Shown in pieces: positions 13,266-22,529 of a DNA stretch of 64,000 nt. The notes beneath the pieces were generated by a model. It was not told the DNA's origin. It did no database searches and saw only the letters and a program-made list of their open reading frames with translations. Each line of letters opens with the position of its first letter. Within the stretch, counting starts at the first letter, position 1. Source of the DNA: Actinomadura hallensis (GTDB lineage Bacteria; Actinomycetota; Actinomycetes; Streptosporangiales; Streptosporangiaceae); assembly GCF_006716765.1 (NCBI RefSeq), contig NZ_VFPO01000001.1:434001-498000 (forward strand). Reading direction: 5' to 3'. The position numbers were made by a program, and so were the translations under genes.

Positions 13266-14903
13266 GTGACCAGCATGCTCGAGATCCGTGTGCGGTGGGT
13301 TCTGCTCGTGGTGGTGGGGTTCGCCAACCTGGTGGGTGCGCTGGTCGTGCTGCTGTTCGCGACGTTCGTGGTCCCGGATCCTCCGCTGGAGGACCGTGAT
13401 TATGTTCACCAGGTCAACGCCATCGCGTTCTTCAGTTATCCCGTCGTCGCGGCGCCGGTGGCGTTGGCCGCGGGGCTGTGGTTGTGGCGGCCGGTGGTCA
13501 GCCTGGTGCGGGACGGCGGTGAGCCCGACCGCCGGCAGCGGCGCGCGGTGCTGCTGGGGCCGCTCCGGTTGACGTTGCTGGTCGGCGGGTTGTGGGTCGT
13601 CGGGGCGATGGGGTGGGCCGTCCTCGATCTGGTGCTGTTCACCGGGCGGCTGGCCGTGAAGACCGGGCTGACGTGCCTGCTGGGGGCGGCGACGACCTGC
13701 TCGATCGTGTATCTGCTGTCGGAGCGGCTGCTGCGTCCGGCGGCGGCGCTGGTGCTGGCGGCGGAGCGGCCGCGGCGGATCCGGCTGCCCGGGGTGACGA
13801 CGCGGGTGATGCTCGCGTGGGCGCTGGGGACGGCGATCCCGGTGTTCGGGCTGATCTGCGTGGCGATCGCCGCGCTGGCGGCGCCCGACATCAATGTCGT
13901 CCAGCTGGCCATCACGATTCTGGGGCTGGGCGGCGCCGCGCTGCTGGCCGGGGTCTATGTCACCTATATGGCCACTCGGGCGATCGCTGATCCGATCAAG
14001 GCCGTCCGGAAGGGGATGGCCCGGGTCGAGCGGGGCGATCTCAGCGCCGAGGTCGCCGTGTACGACGCGAGCGAGGTCGGGCAGTTGCAGGCCGGGTTCA
14101 ACCACATGGTGGCGGGGCTGAGGGAGCACGAGCGGCTGCGCGACCTGTTCGGGCGGCATGTCGGCGAGGAGGTCGCCGATCTGGCGCTGGAACGCGGCGA
14201 CATCACGCTCGGGGGAGAGACGCGTGAGGTGGCGGTCCTGTTCGTCGATCTGACGGGGTCGACGCGGCTGGCCGACACGCGGAGCCCGGACGAGGTGGTC
14301 GGGCTCCTCAACAAGTTCTTCGGCGTGGTCGTCCAGGTCGTGGCGCGGCACGGGGGCTGGATCAACAAGTTCGAGGGGGACGCGGCCCTCGCCATCTTCG
14401 GCGCGCCCACCCAGGTGGAGGACTCGGCCGGGGCGGCGCTCGGCGCCGCGAGGGAGCTCGCGATGAGGCTCCGGACGGAGGTTCCGATGCTGGACGCGGG
14501 CATCGGGGTGTCCGCGGGGCCCGTCGTCGCCGGCTACATCGGGGCCGAGCAGCGGTTCGAGTACACCGTGATCGGCGATCCGGTGAACGAGGCGGCGCGG
14601 CTCAGCGACCTGGCGAAGAGCCACGAGGGACGGGTGCTCGCGTCGGAGGCCGTCCTGGAGCTGGCGCACCTGTCCGAGGCGGACGAGTGGGACCTCGGCA
14701 GGTCGGTGACGCTGCGCGGCAGGAGCCGTCCCACGCGGCTGGGCACCCCCAAGCCCGTGGTCGTGGAGGACGCGGAGGAGCCGCGCACCGCGCCGTCCCT
14801 GCCGGTGCCGCATCCGCTGAGGTGGAGCCGGAAGGTCATGCTCGGGGTGCTGGTCCTGCCGAGGGCGGCGCGGGGCGCGCGCAAGCAGGACGAGGACGAA
14901 TAG
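13266..14903 (+). CDS. Membrane class III adenylate/guanylate cyclase with HAMP domain
   Basis: A 545-residue protein. The N-terminal half has about six membrane segments (for example WVLLVVVGFANLVGALVVLLFATF), a HAMP linker follows at about 236-290 (ATRAIADPIKAVRKGMARVE), and the C-terminal cyclase domain begins near 315 (REVAVLFVDLTGSTRLADT), with metal-binding Asp in FVDLTG, FEGDAALAIFG, and VIGDPVNEAARL for dimer and substrate contacts. This is the layout of the mycobacterial-type HAMP cyclases that make cAMP in response to membrane signals. GTG 13266 follows GGAGG by seven bases; the open frame extends upstream across the tRNA region, which cannot be coding. Confidence 0.9.
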   Translation: MTSMLEIRVRWVLLVVVGFANLVGALVVLLFATFVVPDPPLEDRDYVHQVNAIAFFSYPVVAAPVALAAGLWLWRPVVSLVRDGGEPDRRQRRAVLLGPLRLTLLVGGLWVVGAMGWAVLDLVLFTGRLAVKTGLTCLLGAATTCSIVYLLSERLLRPAAALVLAAERPRRIRLPGVTTRVMLAWALGTAIPVFGLICVAIAALAAPDINVVQLAITILGLGGAALLAGVYVTYMATRAIADPIKAVRKGMARVERGDLSAEVAVYDASEVGQLQAGFNHMVAGLREHERLRDLFGRHVGEEVADLALERGDITLGGETREVAVLFVDLTGSTRLADTRSPDEVVGLLNKFFGVVVQVVARHGGWINKFEGDAALAIFGAPTQVEDSAGAALGAARELAMRLRTEVPMLDAGIGVSAGPVVAGYIGAEQRFEYTVIGDPVNEAARLSDLAKSHEGRVLASEAVLELAHLSEADEWDLGRSVTLRGRSRPTRLGTPKPVVVEDAEEPRTAPSLPVPHPLRWSRKVMLGVLVLPRAARGARKQDEDE

Positions 14904-15063
14904 CCCCCATTTCTTGATCAAAGAACCGTGTCCCGCGCCGTGCCGCGCGGGCGCCGTGCGTATCGTCGCCGGCTGTACACGGTCTGCTACCAGCCTGTAA
15001 CTCCGGTGTCACCGGACGCCTCGAGGGTGGGGGCGGACACGTCCCGGCTCCCGAGAGGTGACC

Positions 15064-15981
15064 ATGCACCGACGCATCCGTCTCGCGCTCCTCGCCGTCA
15101 CGGCCTCGTCCGCCATCGTCGTGCCCGCCGCCCCGGCCGCCGCGGCCCCGCCGCCCGGCGTTCCCGAGCCGCGCCCGCGGGTGAACGCCGCGCCGCCCGG
15201 AGAGATCACGAACGTGGCGCACCGCGGCGCGTCGGCGTACGCGCCGGAGAACACGCTCGCGGCCGTCCGGCTCGCGGGGGCGCAGCGCGCGGACATGTTC
15301 GAGATCGACGTCCAGCAGACCAAGGACAACAAGCTCGTCCTCATGCACGACACCACGCTCGCCCGGACGACGAACGTCGAGGAGGTGTATCCGAACCGGG
15401 CGCCTTGGCGGGTGTCCGACTTCACCTTGGCCGAGATCAAGCGGCTGGACGCGGGCTCCTGGTTCGGGACGAGGTACAGGGACGAACGGGTTCCGACGCT
15501 CGACGAAGTGCTCAAGGCCATGGACGGTCAGGGACTGGGGATGCTCCTAGAGGTCAAGAGCCCTTCGCTGTACCCGGGCATAGAGAAGCGCATAGCGGCG
15601 GCTCTGAAGCGTGCTCCGTCGTGGCTTCGGCCCGACCCGAAGAAGCGGCGCCTGGTCGTCCAGTCGTTCGACTGGGACTCCGTCCGCCGCTTCCACCAGG
15701 AGATGCCGCAGGTGCCGGTGGGGCTCATCGGTAAGGCGAAGGCTCGGGACCTGCCTGGCCTCGGCGCGTGGGCCGACCAGCTCAATCCCACGTTCAGCGA
15801 CCTGACCGCGTCCTACGTCAACAGGGTGCATGCCGCCCGTATGGAAGTTCTCACCTGGACGCTGGACGACGCAGGCGACATGAGGAAGGCCGTCCAACTC
15901 GGGGTCGACGGAATCATCACCAACCGGCCGGACGTCCTCCGAGGCGTCCTGCAGACGACCGGAGCCCGCTCTGCCGCCTGA
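15064..15981 (+). CDS. Secreted glycerophosphodiester phosphodiesterase
   Basis: A 305-residue protein with a Sec signal peptide (basic MHRRIR, hydrophobic LALLAVTASSAIVVPAAPAAAA) and a GDPD domain: HRGAS near residue 53, APENT, EIDVQQTKDNKLVLMHD with catalytic His, LLEVKSP, and the C-terminal VLTWTLDDAGDMRKAVQLGVDGIITNRPD. The enzyme releases glycerol-3-phosphate from deacylated phospholipids outside the cell. ATG 15064 is chosen because GAGAGG lies 7 bases upstream; GTG 15058 is too close to it. A strong terminator follows, so the gene is probably monocistronic. Confidence 0.9.
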   Translation: MHRRIRLALLAVTASSAIVVPAAPAAAAPPPGVPEPRPRVNAAPPGEITNVAHRGASAYAPENTLAAVRLAGAQRADMFEIDVQQTKDNKLVLMHDTTLARTTNVEEVYPNRAPWRVSDFTLAEIKRLDAGSWFGTRYRDERVPTLDEVLKAMDGQGLGMLLEVKSPSLYPGIEKRIAAALKRAPSWLRPDPKKRRLVVQSFDWDSVRRFHQEMPQVPVGLIGKAKARDLPGLGAWADQLNPTFSDLTASYVNRVHAARMEVLTWTLDDAGDMRKAVQLGVDGIITNRPDVLRGVLQTTGARSAA

Positions 15982-16008
15982 CCGCCCCGCCCCAGGGCGA
16001 TCGCGGAC

Positions 16009-16047
16009 GATGAGGGCCCGTGCGGCGAGGCCGCGCGGGCCCTCATC
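16009..16047 (+). terminator. Strong hairpin terminator
   Basis: GATGAGGGCCCG (16009-16020) pairs perfectly with CGGGCCCTCATC (16036-16047) around a 15-base loop that can itself pair. It follows the phosphodiesterase stop by about 28 bases. No T-run follows, which is common in actinomycetes. Confidence 0.75.
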
Positions 16048-16561
16048 GTGTCCGGACGGCCCCGCAACGCCGCTCTGCCGCCTGGCAGGGCTGGTCGGCT
16101 ACAGCCGCGTCCACGGCGAACACCGGGCGTCGATCCGGAAAAACCGGGCGACATCGCCGGCTCGACGACCGGACCCGAGCCGGGGCGTCCGGCGTCCGTG
16201 CCGCCCAGGGCGCGGCGGCGCGGCCCGCGGCCCGCGGCCCGCCGGACGCGCCGGCTGGGCGGCCTCCGCGGGGGAGGGGCTGTACGCGCTCTTCCATGCC
16301 GAGATCGCGCCCGAGGGCGCGGAGGAGCCGCGGATCTGGGCGCCCGGCCTGGCGCGCCCGCAGGCGGACGGGGCGAACGCGCCGGCGCAGCGGGAGCGGG
16401 CGGCGCCGCAGCCATAAGGCGCGTGTCGCCGGGCCGACGCCGGGCCGTCAAGGCGCTCGCTGAGGCCGCACCCGACGGCCGGGGGTCCTGGCCGTGGCGG
16501 AGATGGCCGGCCTGGTTCGCCCGCTCGGCCGGACGGCGCCGAGGACGAGCGGCGGGTGGGG
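16048..16561. other. Intergenic stretch with no supported gene
   Basis: About 510 bases of very GC-rich DNA in which all frames are open by composition. A short frame ending at 16417 (LYALFHAEIAPEGAEEPRIW) looks faintly protein-like and could be a remnant, but it has no start or ribosome site. No RNA or repeat is recognised. Confidence 0.4.
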
Positions 16562-17452
16562 TCAGGGAAGCGGGGACAGGTGGTGGCGGGCGCGGGTCAT
16601 CAGGGCTCGGGCGGCGGGGCTGCGGGGGCCTTCGGTGCGCCAGGCGAGGGCGATGCGCCCGGTCAGGCGGGGGCGGACGATCGGCATGGCGTGCAGGTCG
16701 TCCGGGAGGTCCCGGGCGGCGGACTCGGGCAGGACGGCGACGCCGAGGCCGTGGGCGGCCAGTTGCGCCAGGACGGGCGGTTCGCCGGCCTCGAACGCGA
16801 TGCGCGGGGTGAGGCCGGCGGCCGCGCACGCCTCGTCGAGGACGGCCCGCAGCCCGGTGCCCTTCGGGAGGCTGATCAGGTCTTCGGCGGCGAGGGCCCG
16901 CAGCCGGAGGGTGGAGTTGCGCGCCAGCGGGTGGTCGCGGTTGACGGCGGCGTAGAGGTCCTCCTCGAGGACGGTCCGCGTCGTGATGCCGTCGGGCGGT
17001 TCGGGGCCGAGGCTGAGGAACGCGAGGTCGGCGCGTCCGTCCCGCAGGGCGTCGGCCAGCGTCGCGGAGTCGTGCTGGACGACCGTGATCTCGACGTTCG
17101 GGTGGTCGTGGTGGAATCCGGCGAGCAGGGCGGGCAGATCCAGGGAGGCGATCCAGTCGACCGTGCCGATCGTGACGTGTCCGCGCAGGAGCCCGGTCAG
17201 TTCGTCCACGGCCCGCTGTGCGCCGTCGACGGCGGCGAGCGCCGCCCGCGCGTAGGGGAGGACGGCCTCGCCGGCCTCGGTGAGCCGGACGGTCCGCCCG
17301 GACCGGTCGAACAGGGGCTGGCCCAGTTCGCGTTCGAGCTGCCGGATCTGGGCGCTCACGCCCGGCTGGGCCACGTGCAGGCGGGCCGCCGCCTTGGTGA
17401 AGCCGGCCTCCTCCGCTACCGCCACGAAGTACTCGAACTGCCGCAGCTCCAT
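16562..17452 (-). CDS. LysR-family transcription regulator
   Basis: A 296-residue regulator. The N-terminal winged HTH is canonical (MELRQFEYFVAVAEEAGFTK, AAARLHVAQPGVSAQIRQLE, LFDRSGRTVRLTEAGEAVLP), followed by the LysR substrate-binding domain with HVTIGTVDWIASLDLPALL and the DLAFLSLG and GLGVAVLPE strands. ATG 17452 is the usual family start; a TTG three codons earlier is possible. The neighbour upstream is a divergent sensor kinase 156 bases away, and no metabolic target gene is evident, so what it controls is unknown; self-regulation from the intergenic region is likely. Confidence 0.9.
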   Translation of the reverse strand: MELRQFEYFVAVAEEAGFTKAAARLHVAQPGVSAQIRQLERELGQPLFDRSGRTVRLTEAGEAVLPYARAALAAVDGAQRAVDELTGLLRGHVTIGTVDWIASLDLPALLAGFHHDHPNVEITVVQHDSATLADALRDGRADLAFLSLGPEPPDGITTRTVLEEDLYAAVNRDHPLARNSTLRLRALAAEDLISLPKGTGLRAVLDEACAAAGLTPRIAFEAGEPPVLAQLAAHGLGVAVLPESAARDLPDDLHAMPIVRPRLTGRIALAWRTEGPRSPAARALMTRARHHLSPLP

Positions 17453-17607
17453 AACTGCCAATGCTAACAGGATGTTCTTCCATCACTACAGCTTCTAAAC
17501 TGGGGGTGGTCGGCCAACCAATCCTTTGATCGTTCTTGGGAGCGTCGCTGCTGTTCGGAGGACTGTTATCGGCCTGGGCGGTGATTACCTCACCAGCGGG
17601 AGGTCGG

Positions 17608-19017
17608 GTGAACGGACGGCGCACATGGTCTATACGGGTGCGGATGACCGTTATCGCCGGAGTTGTCGCCGCCCTCGTCTGCGTGGTGCTGAGCGTGCTC
17701 GTCCTCGTCGGGCTCCACCGTCAAGCGGAGGACTACACGCGGAGCCGGGTCGTCTCCGCGGCTCTGCAGGTGGCCTACGAGACCGAGCGGGCGCCGGTGC
17801 GGGGCATGGTCACGGCGCCGGACGACGTCGTCGTGCAGCTCGTCAACGAGCGGGGGCAGGTGGTCGCCGGCACGGAGGAGGTGCTGAGCGGCCCGCCGAT
17901 GGCGCGCTTCCGGCCGGCCGGGGACCGGATCTACTCCACGCGCGAACTCTGCCCGCCCCGCGGCCTCGACGGCTGCCAGTGGGTGATCGGGCTCCGCCTC
18001 TACCAGGAGCGCGGGGACTGGATCGTCTACGCGGCGGCCCCGACCACCCCGTGGTACGTCGGCCCCGGCCACCTGATGTTCCTGGTCTGCTCCTCCCTGC
18101 TCATCATCCTGCTGGTGTGCCTGCGCGCCTGGGGGACGGTCGACCACACCCTCGCCAAGGTGGACGAGATCCGCGCCGAACTGGCGGAGATCACCGCGAG
18201 CAAGTCGGGGCGCCGCGTGACGGTGCCGCCGACCGAGGACGAGGTGCGGTGGCTCGCCGAGGCCGTGAACGCGACCCTCGACCGGCTGGACAGCGCGCTG
18301 GAGCGGCAGCGCAGCTTCACCTCCGACGCGTCCCACGACCTGCGCAGCCCCATCGCGTCGGCCCGTGCCCACATCGAGGAGGCGCTGCTGTTCCCGGACG
18401 AGGTCGACTGGCCGCGGACGGGCCGGGTCGTCCTGCAGAGCCTCGACCGGCTGCAGGCCATCGTGACCGACCTGCTGGAACTCGCCCGCCTGGACGCCGC
18501 GGAATGGCAGCACGGCAAAGAGACCGTCGACCTCGGCGCCGTCGTCGCCATCGAGGTCGCGCGGACCGAACGGACGAAGCGGGTCGTCACGCACATCGAG
18601 GAGGGCGTGAGGGTGCACGGCGACAGGCTCCGGCTCGTCCGGCTCCTGACGAACCTGCTGGACAACGCCGAGCGGCACGCCGAGTCGCGGATCGACGTCA
18701 CCGTGCGCCACGAGGACGGGTACGCCGTGCTGGAAGTCCTCGACGACGGCGCGGGCGTCGCCGAGGAGGACCGGGAGGTGGTCTTCGAGCGTTTCTCCCG
18801 CCTGAAGGCGAGCCGGGAACGGGACCCCGGAGGGACCGGTCTCGGGCTGCCGATCGCCCGCGAGATCGCCCGGCTCCACAACGGGACGCTCACCATCGAG
18901 GACAGCGACCGGGGCGCCCGGTTCGTCCTGCGGATCCCGGCCGCGCCGTCCCGGCCGGAGAGCCGGGAGTCCCGGCAGGACGTGGGGTCCGGGAGCGGGA
19001 GGGGCGAAAGGGCCTGA
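17608..19017 (+). CDS. Sensor histidine kinase (two-component)
   Basis: A 469-residue membrane kinase. Two membrane segments (VIAGVVAALVCVVLSVLVLVG and LMFLVCSSLLIILLVCLRAW) frame an extracellular sensor of about 120 residues containing a possible disulfide pair (ELCPPRGLDGCQW). A HAMP-like linker follows, then the H-box FTSDASHDLRSP with phospho-acceptor His243, N-box LLTNLLDNAERHA, G1 VLDDGAGV and G2 GGTGLGLPIA. GTG 17608 follows GGGAGG and precedes the first membrane segment. No response-regulator gene lies beside it, so it is an orphan kinase or its partner is elsewhere. Confidence 0.9.
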   Translation: MNGRRTWSIRVRMTVIAGVVAALVCVVLSVLVLVGLHRQAEDYTRSRVVSAALQVAYETERAPVRGMVTAPDDVVVQLVNERGQVVAGTEEVLSGPPMARFRPAGDRIYSTRELCPPRGLDGCQWVIGLRLYQERGDWIVYAAAPTTPWYVGPGHLMFLVCSSLLIILLVCLRAWGTVDHTLAKVDEIRAELAEITASKSGRRVTVPPTEDEVRWLAEAVNATLDRLDSALERQRSFTSDASHDLRSPIASARAHIEEALLFPDEVDWPRTGRVVLQSLDRLQAIVTDLLELARLDAAEWQHGKETVDLGAVVAIEVARTERTKRVVTHIEEGVRVHGDRLRLVRLLTNLLDNAERHAESRIDVTVRHEDGYAVLEVLDDGAGVAEEDREVVFERFSRLKASRERDPGGTGLGLPIAREIARLHNGTLTIEDSDRGARFVLRIPAAPSRPESRESRQDVGSGSGRGERA

Positions 19018-19140
19018 GCCCCCCGCTCGGAGGGCGGACCGCCGAGGCGTTCGCGGTAGTCGTTAGGCATTGAACTACGGGTGCGCGGTGTGGCAGCCTG
19101 CCCCCTGTCCGGACCGTTGACCGCCGGATGGGGAGCGGAC

Positions 19141-20547
19141 GTGGGCATCGACGCGTGGCACCGGATCTACGACTCGCTCGACGAGGAGCACGACTACGAC
19201 GTCGAGGAGATCGACGGGCGCCTCCCCGGCGGGCTCGCGGGGACGCTCTACCGGAACGGCCCCGGCCGCTGGCAGGTCGGCGAGAGCCTCCTCGACCACA
19301 TCTTCGACGGCGACGGGATGCTGTCGATGTTCGCGTTCCCCGGTGACGGCCGCGTCCACTACCGGAACCGCTACGTCCGGACGAGGCACTACCGGTACGG
19401 GCAGCGCCACGGGCGCGCCGGGCTCCGCGGGCTGGGCACGCAGCGGCCCGGCGGGAGGCTCGCCAACATGCTGCGGCCGCCGGCGAACGTCGCGAACACC
19501 GGCGTGGTGCTGCACGGCGGTCAGCTTCTGGCGCTCTGGGAGGGCGGGCGTCCGTTCCGCCTCGACCCCGACAGCCTGGAGACGCTGGGGGAGCACTCGT
19601 TCGGCGGGCGGCTGAAGGCGATGGCGGCGTTCTCGGCGCACCCGTCCCGCTGCCCGGAGAGCGGCGAGCTGTTCAACTTCGGGATGGACTTCACGCGCGT
19701 CCGCAGCCTGCGCTGCTACCGGGTGGACACCGGCGGGACGCTGCATCATCTGCCGCGCGTGTCGCTCCCGTACACCCCGTGGAACCACGATTTCGCCCTC
19801 ACCCGGAGATACCTCGTCTTCGTCATCAACCCGGTCATCCCGAAGGCCGCGCCGATCCTGCTGGGGAGCGGGTCGATCGCCGACGGCCTCACCTACGAGC
19901 CGCACCGGCCGACGTGCTTCACGCTCGTCCCCAGGGACGGGGGCAAGGCGCGGGTCATCGAGCATGAGGCGCTGCTCGGGTTCCACTTCGTCAACGCCTT
20001 CGAGGACGGCGACGACGTCGTGGTCGAGTTCGTCCGTTTCTCCGACTGGGAGCAGGTGGCGACGCGCTTCCGTGACTTCCGCACGAGCGACTTCCCCTGG
20101 GGCGACGCACTGATGCGCTACCGCGTCACCCCGTCCGGGAGGGTCGAGGGCCATGAGGTGTGCGCGCTGCCGATGGAGTTGCCGCACGCCGACGTCCGCC
20201 AGGCGGGCCGTCCGCACCGCTACACCTACTTCGCCGGACGGACGGAGACCAGCACGGGCATCCACGCCTACGACCACGAGAAGGACAGGCACACCGTCCA
20301 CGAGCTGCCGCCGGGGCACGGGTTCGGCGAACCGGTGTTCGTGCCGCGCGGGCCCGGTGCCGCGGAGGGCGACGGGTGGCTCCTGACGCTCGCCTACGAC
20401 CCGGACGCGCACCGCTCCCGCCTGATCATCCTCGACGCGCGGGACGTGGAGTCCGATCCCGTGGCGGTCGCGCACCTGCGCCACCACGTTCCGATGGGCT
20501 TCCACGGCTCGTTCACCGACCGCGTCGCCGCCCCGCCCCGTCCATGA
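19141..20547 (+). CDS. Carotenoid oxygenase (RPE65/CCD family)
   Basis: A 468-residue protein of the carotenoid cleavage dioxygenase family. Recognisable blocks include GTLYRNGPGRW, LLDHIFDGDGMLSMFAF, NVANTGVVLHGGQLLALWEGG, SAHPSRCPESGELFNFG, PWNHDFALTRRYLVF and the C-terminal MGFHGSF. The family binds Fe(II) with four His; candidates are in SAHP, WNHD, GFHFVN and GFHG. It cleaves carotenoid or related double bonds with O2. GTG 19141 is preceded by GGGGAG. No carotenoid synthesis gene is nearby, so the substrate could equally be a stilbene or other apocarotenoid-like compound. Confidence 0.9.
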   Translation: MGIDAWHRIYDSLDEEHDYDVEEIDGRLPGGLAGTLYRNGPGRWQVGESLLDHIFDGDGMLSMFAFPGDGRVHYRNRYVRTRHYRYGQRHGRAGLRGLGTQRPGGRLANMLRPPANVANTGVVLHGGQLLALWEGGRPFRLDPDSLETLGEHSFGGRLKAMAAFSAHPSRCPESGELFNFGMDFTRVRSLRCYRVDTGGTLHHLPRVSLPYTPWNHDFALTRRYLVFVINPVIPKAAPILLGSGSIADGLTYEPHRPTCFTLVPRDGGKARVIEHEALLGFHFVNAFEDGDDVVVEFVRFSDWEQVATRFRDFRTSDFPWGDALMRYRVTPSGRVEGHEVCALPMELPHADVRQAGRPHRYTYFAGRTETSTGIHAYDHEKDRHTVHELPPGHGFGEPVFVPRGPGAAEGDGWLLTLAYDPDAHRSRLIILDARDVESDPVAVAHLRHHVPMGFHGSFTDRVAAPPRP

Positions 20548-20659
20548 ATTCCTGAATTATGGGATTGTTGCCATCTACGTCGTGACGGCGACGCTCCCCG
20601 CCGGGCTCTACAGCAGCGCACGTTACGGCTCTGAAGAGGTACCGGCCGGGGATCTCGTC

Positions 20660-20800
20660 ATGAACATCTACGTGGCGCTGCTCCTCGGCATCCCGCTGGG
20701 CCTGCGGGGCTACCGACTGTTCCAGATGGGGACGGCGCGGATCAAGGTCATCGGGACCCTGGCGCACCGCATCGTCTACGGCGGCCCGGGACGCCCGTGA
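20660..20800 (+). CDS. Small hydrophobic protein, unknown
   Basis: A 46-residue ORF from ATG 20660 with GGGG nine bases upstream. Residues 2-16 (NIYVALLLGIPLGLR) could form a membrane helix; the remainder is basic. It sits between the carotenoid oxygenase and the convergent alkB-like gene. It may be chance. Confidence 0.3.
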   Translation: MNIYVALLLGIPLGLRGYRLFQMGTARIKVIGTLAHRIVYGGPGRP

Positions 20801-20808
20801 CCCACGAG

Positions 20809-21432
20809 TCAGCGGACTCCGCGCGGGCGGAACTGGATGCTGATGCGGGGCCCGGTCACGCGGCTGCTCTTCGGGACGGCGTGCTCCCATGTCCGCTGGC
20901 AGCTGCCGCCCATCACGATGAGGTCGCCATGCCCGAGCTCGTGCCGGATCGTCGGGCCGCCTCCGCCTCGGGGACGCAAGAGCAGGCTTCGCGTCGTTCC
21001 GACGGACAGAATGGCGACGATCGTGTCCTCCTTGGACCCGCGGCCGATCCGGTCGCCGTGCCACGCCACGCTGTCGCGTCCGTCCCGGTAGAGGCACAGC
21101 CCCACCGTGCGGAACGGTTCATCGAGCTCCTCGGCGTAGTGCGCGTCGAGCGCTGCCTTGGCCTCCTCCAGGACGGGATCTGGGAGCGGGTCGTCCTCGT
21201 CGTAGAACGCCAGCAGGCGCGGGACGTCCACGACCCGGTCGTACATGCGCCGGCGCTCCGCGCGCCACGGCACGGACGCGTGCAGCCGCTCGAACAGCGC
21301 GTCCGCCCCGGGAATCCAGGAGGGCAGGTGGTCCACCCAGGCGCCGTGGGCGAGCGGCGTCCGCCGCGCCGAACTCAGCGGGCGCGGACCGCGCTCCTCC
21401 GTGTCGTCGTCCAGCAGCGACGCTTGGAACAT
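20809..21432 (-). CDS. alkB: AlkB-like 2-oxoglutarate/Fe(II) dioxygenase
   Basis: A 207-residue protein. Fe(II) ligands are visible as HGDRIG (HxD, with preceding SVAW) and a distal His in RTWEHAVPKS; the 2-oxoglutarate-binding Arg pair is in GPRISIQFRPR at the C-terminus. IVAILSVGTTRSLLLRPRG and GDLIVMGGSCQ are family strands. AlkB enzymes oxidatively demethylate 1-methyladenine and 3-methylcytosine in DNA or RNA. The gene is full length, starts at ATG 21432 and appears to stand alone. Confidence 0.9.
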   Translation of the reverse strand: MFQASLLDDDTEERGPRPLSSARRTPLAHGAWVDHLPSWIPGADALFERLHASVPWRAERRRMYDRVVDVPRLLAFYDEDDPLPDPVLEEAKAALDAHYAEELDEPFRTVGLCLYRDGRDSVAWHGDRIGRGSKEDTIVAILSVGTTRSLLLRPRGGGGPTIRHELGHGDLIVMGGSCQRTWEHAVPKSSRVTGPRISIQFRPRGVR

Positions 21433-21499
21433 GCCCCCACTCTAACCCCCCGAGTCAAACAAGTGTTCGATCATGCCCCGCCGACCTGCGGGTTCGGGG

Positions 21500-22372
21500 T
21501 CAGAAGTCGTCGAGGAGGTCTTTGAGGAAGGTGGTCGTGGCGGAGGGGCGGGAGGCGCGGATCGCGAGCAGGTCCATGATCTCCTGGTAGCGGTCGGCCT
21601 CCTGGCCCTCGGGGTAGCGGGCGCCGGTGAGCTGCTCGAGGTACACCACGTCGTGGAGGTCGTCCTCGGCGAACCGCACGATCGTGATGGGGCCGCCGAG
21701 CGCGACGTGGCCGCCCGCGGAGAACGGCAGGACCTGCACCTGGACGTTCGGCATGGTCTCCGACACCGTGATCAGGTGCTCGATCTGGCCGCGCATCGTC
21801 TCCGGGCCGCCGATCGGCCTGCGCAGCGCGGCCTCGTCGATGACCGTCCAGAACCGGACCGGAGTGACGGTCCGGTGGAGGATCCGCTGCCTGGCCATCC
21901 GCAGGCACACCCGCCGGTCGAAGCCCTCGTACGTCGCGTCGTGGTGCTCCAGCGCGATGACGGCCCGCGCGTAGTCGGGGGTCTGCAGCAGCCCCGGGAC
22001 GTACTGCACCTCGTAGTTGCGGATCGTCGACGCGGACTGCTCCAGCCCGAGGTACTGCTCGAACCACGCGGGCACGACGTCGGAGTAGGTGTGCCACCAG
22101 CCGGGCTTGTTCGCCTCGCGCACCAGGTCGAGGAGGCTGTCGCGCCGGTCGTGGTCGTGGACGCCGTACAGGTCGAGGAGGTCGAGGACGTCCCGGATCT
22201 TGAAGCCGTGCCGCCCGAGCTCGAGCCGGCTGATCTTCGACGCGGACCCGCGGATCGCCTCCCCGGCCTCGGCGCGGCCGATCCCCTTCTCCTCGCGCAA
22301 GCGACGCAGCCGCGCACCGATCTGCATGCGCAGCGCGGTGGGACTCCGGACGGCCTGCCGATTCTCCAGCAC
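21500..22372 (-). CDS. XRE-family regulator with DUF5753 domain
   Basis: A 290-residue protein. HTH: IGARLRRLREEKGIGRAEAG, then GSASKISRLELGRHGFK. The DUF5753 region carries the family blocks WFEQYLGLEQSASTIRNYE, VPGLLQTPDYARAVI, FWTVIDEAALRRPIGG and NVQVQVLPFSAGGHVA, and ends DLLDDF. GTG 22372 is chosen because the family usually has about 15 residues before the HTH and GGAG lies five bases upstream; ATG 22327 is the alternative. Unlike most such genes, no DUF397 partner lies downstream. It probably controls a developmental or stress response. Confidence 0.88.
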   Translation of the reverse strand: MLENRQAVRSPTALRMQIGARLRRLREEKGIGRAEAGEAIRGSASKISRLELGRHGFKIRDVLDLLDLYGVHDHDRRDSLLDLVREANKPGWWHTYSDVVPAWFEQYLGLEQSASTIRNYEVQYVPGLLQTPDYARAVIALEHHDATYEGFDRRVCLRMARQRILHRTVTPVRFWTVIDEAALRRPIGGPETMRGQIEHLITVSETMPNVQVQVLPFSAGGHVALGGPITIVRFAEDDLHDVVYLEQLTGARYPEGQEADRYQEIMDLLAIRASRPSATTTFLKDLLDDF

Positions 22373-22529
22373 GAGATCTCCAGCATCGTGATACGTCGCG
22401 GCAACCAACGGAGGATCTCATGAATAATGGCATGCGCGCATGAAACTCAAGTCAGAGATATGTCACTCTCGCGCGGTGTCGCTTCGTCCCAAAACGGTTA
22501 AAGGACCGTTCCAATTCGCGGGTGCTGCG

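Noticed and set aside
12939..14921. 660-residue minus-strand open frame
   Set aside because: Covers both tRNA genes and runs antisense to the cyclase; composition artefact of GC-rich DNA.
16048..16812. 254-residue plus-strand frame
   Set aside because: Overlaps the LysR gene antisense and consists of Arg/Gly/Ala low complexity.
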